DNA from: Chloroflexota bacterium | Lineage (GTDB): Bacteria > Chloroflexota > Dehalococcoidia > UBA2247 > RBG-13-53-26 | Assembly: GCA_003650185.1 (NCBI GenBank) | Contig: QMOF01000031.1 | Location: forward strand, 1 to 14,301 | Length of the DNA: 14,301 bases | Direction: 5' to 3' | Shown here: one piece after another, positions 13,180 to 14,301 of the stretch | Layout of the letters: every line of letters starts with the position of its first letter | Position numbering within the stretch: the first letter of the stretch is position 1 | Notes under the pieces: model-generated | Database searches by the model: none | Told to the model about the DNA's origin: nothing | Seen by the model: the letters and a program-made list of their open reading frames with translations, nothing else | Translations under genes and position numbers: made by a program

Positions 13180-13971
13180 ATGCAGGACGCGATAAGACAG
13201 GCAGCAGCAGACCTGGCCCACAGCAGCTACGCCATCGCGCTTACCGGGGCGGGCATATCAACCGAGTCCGGTCTGGCCGATTTCAGGGGGCCGAAGGGGA
13301 TCTGGACAACGGACAAGCAGGCCGAGGCCAAAGCGTACCAGAGGTATGACATGTTCCTGACAGACCCCAGGGCATACTGGGAAGAGATGTCAGGCACGGT
13401 GGGTACCCACGGTGAGTTCTACAAGCTGCTGCGGCAGGCGCAGCCCAATCCCGGCCACCTGGCCCTGGCCAGGCTGGAGCACATGGGCATCATCAAATGC
13501 ACCATTACTCAGAATGTGGATGGCCTGCACGAAAAGGCCGGAAGCAAAAACGTCATACACTATCACGGCACCGTCGACAAGCTTCGATGCACTGCGTGCG
13601 GCTTGCGGTACGACGTCGAGAAGGTATCGCTGGATGAGATACCGCCCCGGTGTGGTTGCGGCAGACCTTTGAAGTATGACGTGGTCCACTTCAAGGAGCC
13701 AATCCCGAGCGATATCATGCAGGCGGCCGAGGCGGAAGTCATGAAGTGTGACGTTATGCTGGTCTGTGGCACATCAGCCGTAGTCTACCCTTTCGCCACT
13801 CTGCCCAGGCTGCTGAGGAGCAGAGGGCCGGCCAGGAGCAGTGCCAGGATAATAGAGGTCAATGCAGAACCCACTCCTCTCACCCACGAGGCAGTGTCCG
13901 ACTACTTCATCGAGGGCAAGACGGGAGAAGTCCTGCCTGCAATCGCCGAGGCGGTGGCCGCTTTGATTTGA
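13180..13971 (+). CDS. Sir2-family NAD-dependent protein deacylase (sirtuin)
   Basis: The 263-residue cytoplasmic enzyme removes acyl groups from lysine using NAD+, producing nicotinamide and O-acyl-ADP-ribose. Seen: the NAD loop GAGISTESGLADFRG (23-37), TQNVDGLH (110-117), the catalytic histidine H129 in HYHGT, zinc cysteines C137 and C140 (CTAC) with C158 and C160 (CGC), CGTSAVVYPFA (196-206) and VNAEPTP (227-233). The substrate-channel region reads VHFKEPIP (169-176) where FGE-x-LP is usual. The Tyr-x-x-Arg pair that marks desuccinylase-type bacterial sirtuins is not found after DPRAYW. Start ATG 13180 has a G-rich ribosome site (AAGGGGGAG) just upstream. An ATG at 13102 would add an atypical hydrophobic extension. 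CoA metabolism genes nearby make acyl-CoA-driven lysine acylation a plausible context. Confidence 0.9.
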   Translation: MQDAIRQAAADLAHSSYAIALTGAGISTESGLADFRGPKGIWTTDKQAEAKAYQRYDMFLTDPRAYWEEMSGTVGTHGEFYKLLRQAQPNPGHLALARLEHMGIIKCTITQNVDGLHEKAGSKNVIHYHGTVDKLRCTACGLRYDVEKVSLDEIPPRCGCGRPLKYDVVHFKEPIPSDIMQAAEAEVMKCDVMLVCGTSAVVYPFATLPRLLRSRGPARSSARIIEVNAEPTPLTHEAVSDYFIEGKTGEVLPAIAEAVAALI

Positions 13972-14017
13972 TCTCAAGGGAAGAAGCACGAAGCGAAGCG
14001 GTCATGGGAAAGATACC

Positions 14018-14046
14018 TTGTCGCTGGCAACAAAAGGGTGTACAAT
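14018..14046 (+). promoter_or_regulatory. Promoter of the FAD oxidoreductase gene
   Basis: TTGTCG (14018-14023) and TACAAT (14041-14046) are separated by exactly 17 bases. The -10 matches 5 of 6 consensus bases. The start would be near 14053, giving a leader of about 53 bases to ATG 14106, so the gene need not depend on the sirtuin transcript. Confidence 0.5.
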
Positions 14047-14105
14047 CGAGCCAATTCCTGGAGACAAAACGCTGCAGGCAGAAGCAGCGAGAAGGGGGGG
14101 TAATC

Positions 14106-14301
14106 ATGGCTGACGCCACTTTCGAGGCGGTGATAGTGGGGGGAGGGACCAAGGCGCTGTTTATCGCCATGTATCTGGTGAAATACGGAGGTATGAGCGT
14201 CGGCATATTTGAGAGAAGGCACGAGATTGGGGGATGCCTGGCTACCGAGGAGAGTGCGGCGCCGGGTTTCCGTGGTAACACACATGCCAACATAATCCTA
14301 C
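14106..14301 (+). CDS. FAD-dependent oxidoreductase, phytoene dehydrogenase-like (N-terminal fragment)
   Basis: Only the first 65 residues are present; the gene runs off the right edge. They form an N-terminal Rossmann unit: beta strand EAVIVGGG (7-14), helix TKALFIAMYLVKYG and second strand VGIFERRHEIGGCLATEE. Its FERR glutamate would bind the FAD ribose. The first glycine motif reads GGGTKA rather than the classical GxGxxG, and the GGCLATEE segment is typical of the phytoene desaturase/amine oxidase-like superfamily. ATG 14106 follows a purine-rich G7 ribosome site by 5 bases. Substrate and full length cannot be told. A promoter at 14018-14046 serves it. Confidence 0.75.
   Translation, partial: MADATFEAVIVGGGTKALFIAMYLVKYGGMSVGIFERRHEIGGCLATEESAAPGFRGNTHANIIL

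Noticed and set aside
13949..13970. GCGG-TGG-CCGC hairpin at the end of the sirtuin gene as a terminator
   Set aside because: A 4-bp stem inside the coding sequence with an interrupted T-run is too weak to call.

Overview
The window looks like chromosomal DNA of a GC-rich, probably anaerobic bacterium. The gene set fits an uncultured Chloroflexota (Dehalococcoidia-like) genome: tandem family III (CaiB/BaiF) CoA-transferases, an Nfn/Sud-type flavin and iron-sulfur oxidoreductase pair, a sirtuin and a phytoene-dehydrogenase-like flavoprotein. This placement is inferred from gene content only. No rRNA, tRNA, transposase, CRISPR array or phage structural gene was seen.

Layout. Bases 1-493 hold no convincing gene but contain two perfect 13-bp hairpins. 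The second (494-522) is a good terminator for the leftward nfn operon. The nfn pair (nfnB 544-1971, nfnA 1964-2812) is translationally coupled and reads leftward. Upstream lies a frameshifted small membrane-protein remnant (about 2828-3332). A strong promoter (3487-3516) with a perfect 12-bp palindrome in its spacer lies further upstream and points at the whole unit. Next is a leftward three-gene ABC-2 exporter: ATPase 5684-6547 and two permeases with large external domains, 4629-5684 and 3565-4632. It is followed by a leftward lipoprotein of the AttH/CrtC lipocalin-like superfamily (6843-7883), then two leftward family III CoA-transferases in tandem (9335-10603, then 8051-9298).

At 10604-10928 the direction changes. 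The rightward gene 10929-12404 encodes the most unusual protein here. It has a disordered basic N-terminus with the LQQTVGNSAVQRL motif seen in proteins associated with extracellular contractile injection systems (eCIS), an IQRQ element, a Lys/Ala-rich linker and a C-terminal region of long hydrophobic, glycine-rich helices. It lacks the metallopeptidase domain that often accompanies the motif. A leftward VOC/glyoxalase-fold gene (12528-12992) converges on it. That gene is divergent from a rightward sirtuin (13180-13971). The start of an FAD-dependent oxidoreductase (14106 to the edge) follows behind its own promoter.

How the genes work together. NfnAB would balance NADH, NADPH and ferredoxin pools. 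The CoA-transferases would activate carboxylic acids as CoA thioesters, with substrates unknown. The ABC exporter would move a hydrophobic or drug-like molecule, possibly related to the neighbouring lipoprotein. The eCIS-like protein stands alone, as dispersed effectors can, and no sheath, tube or baseplate genes are visible.
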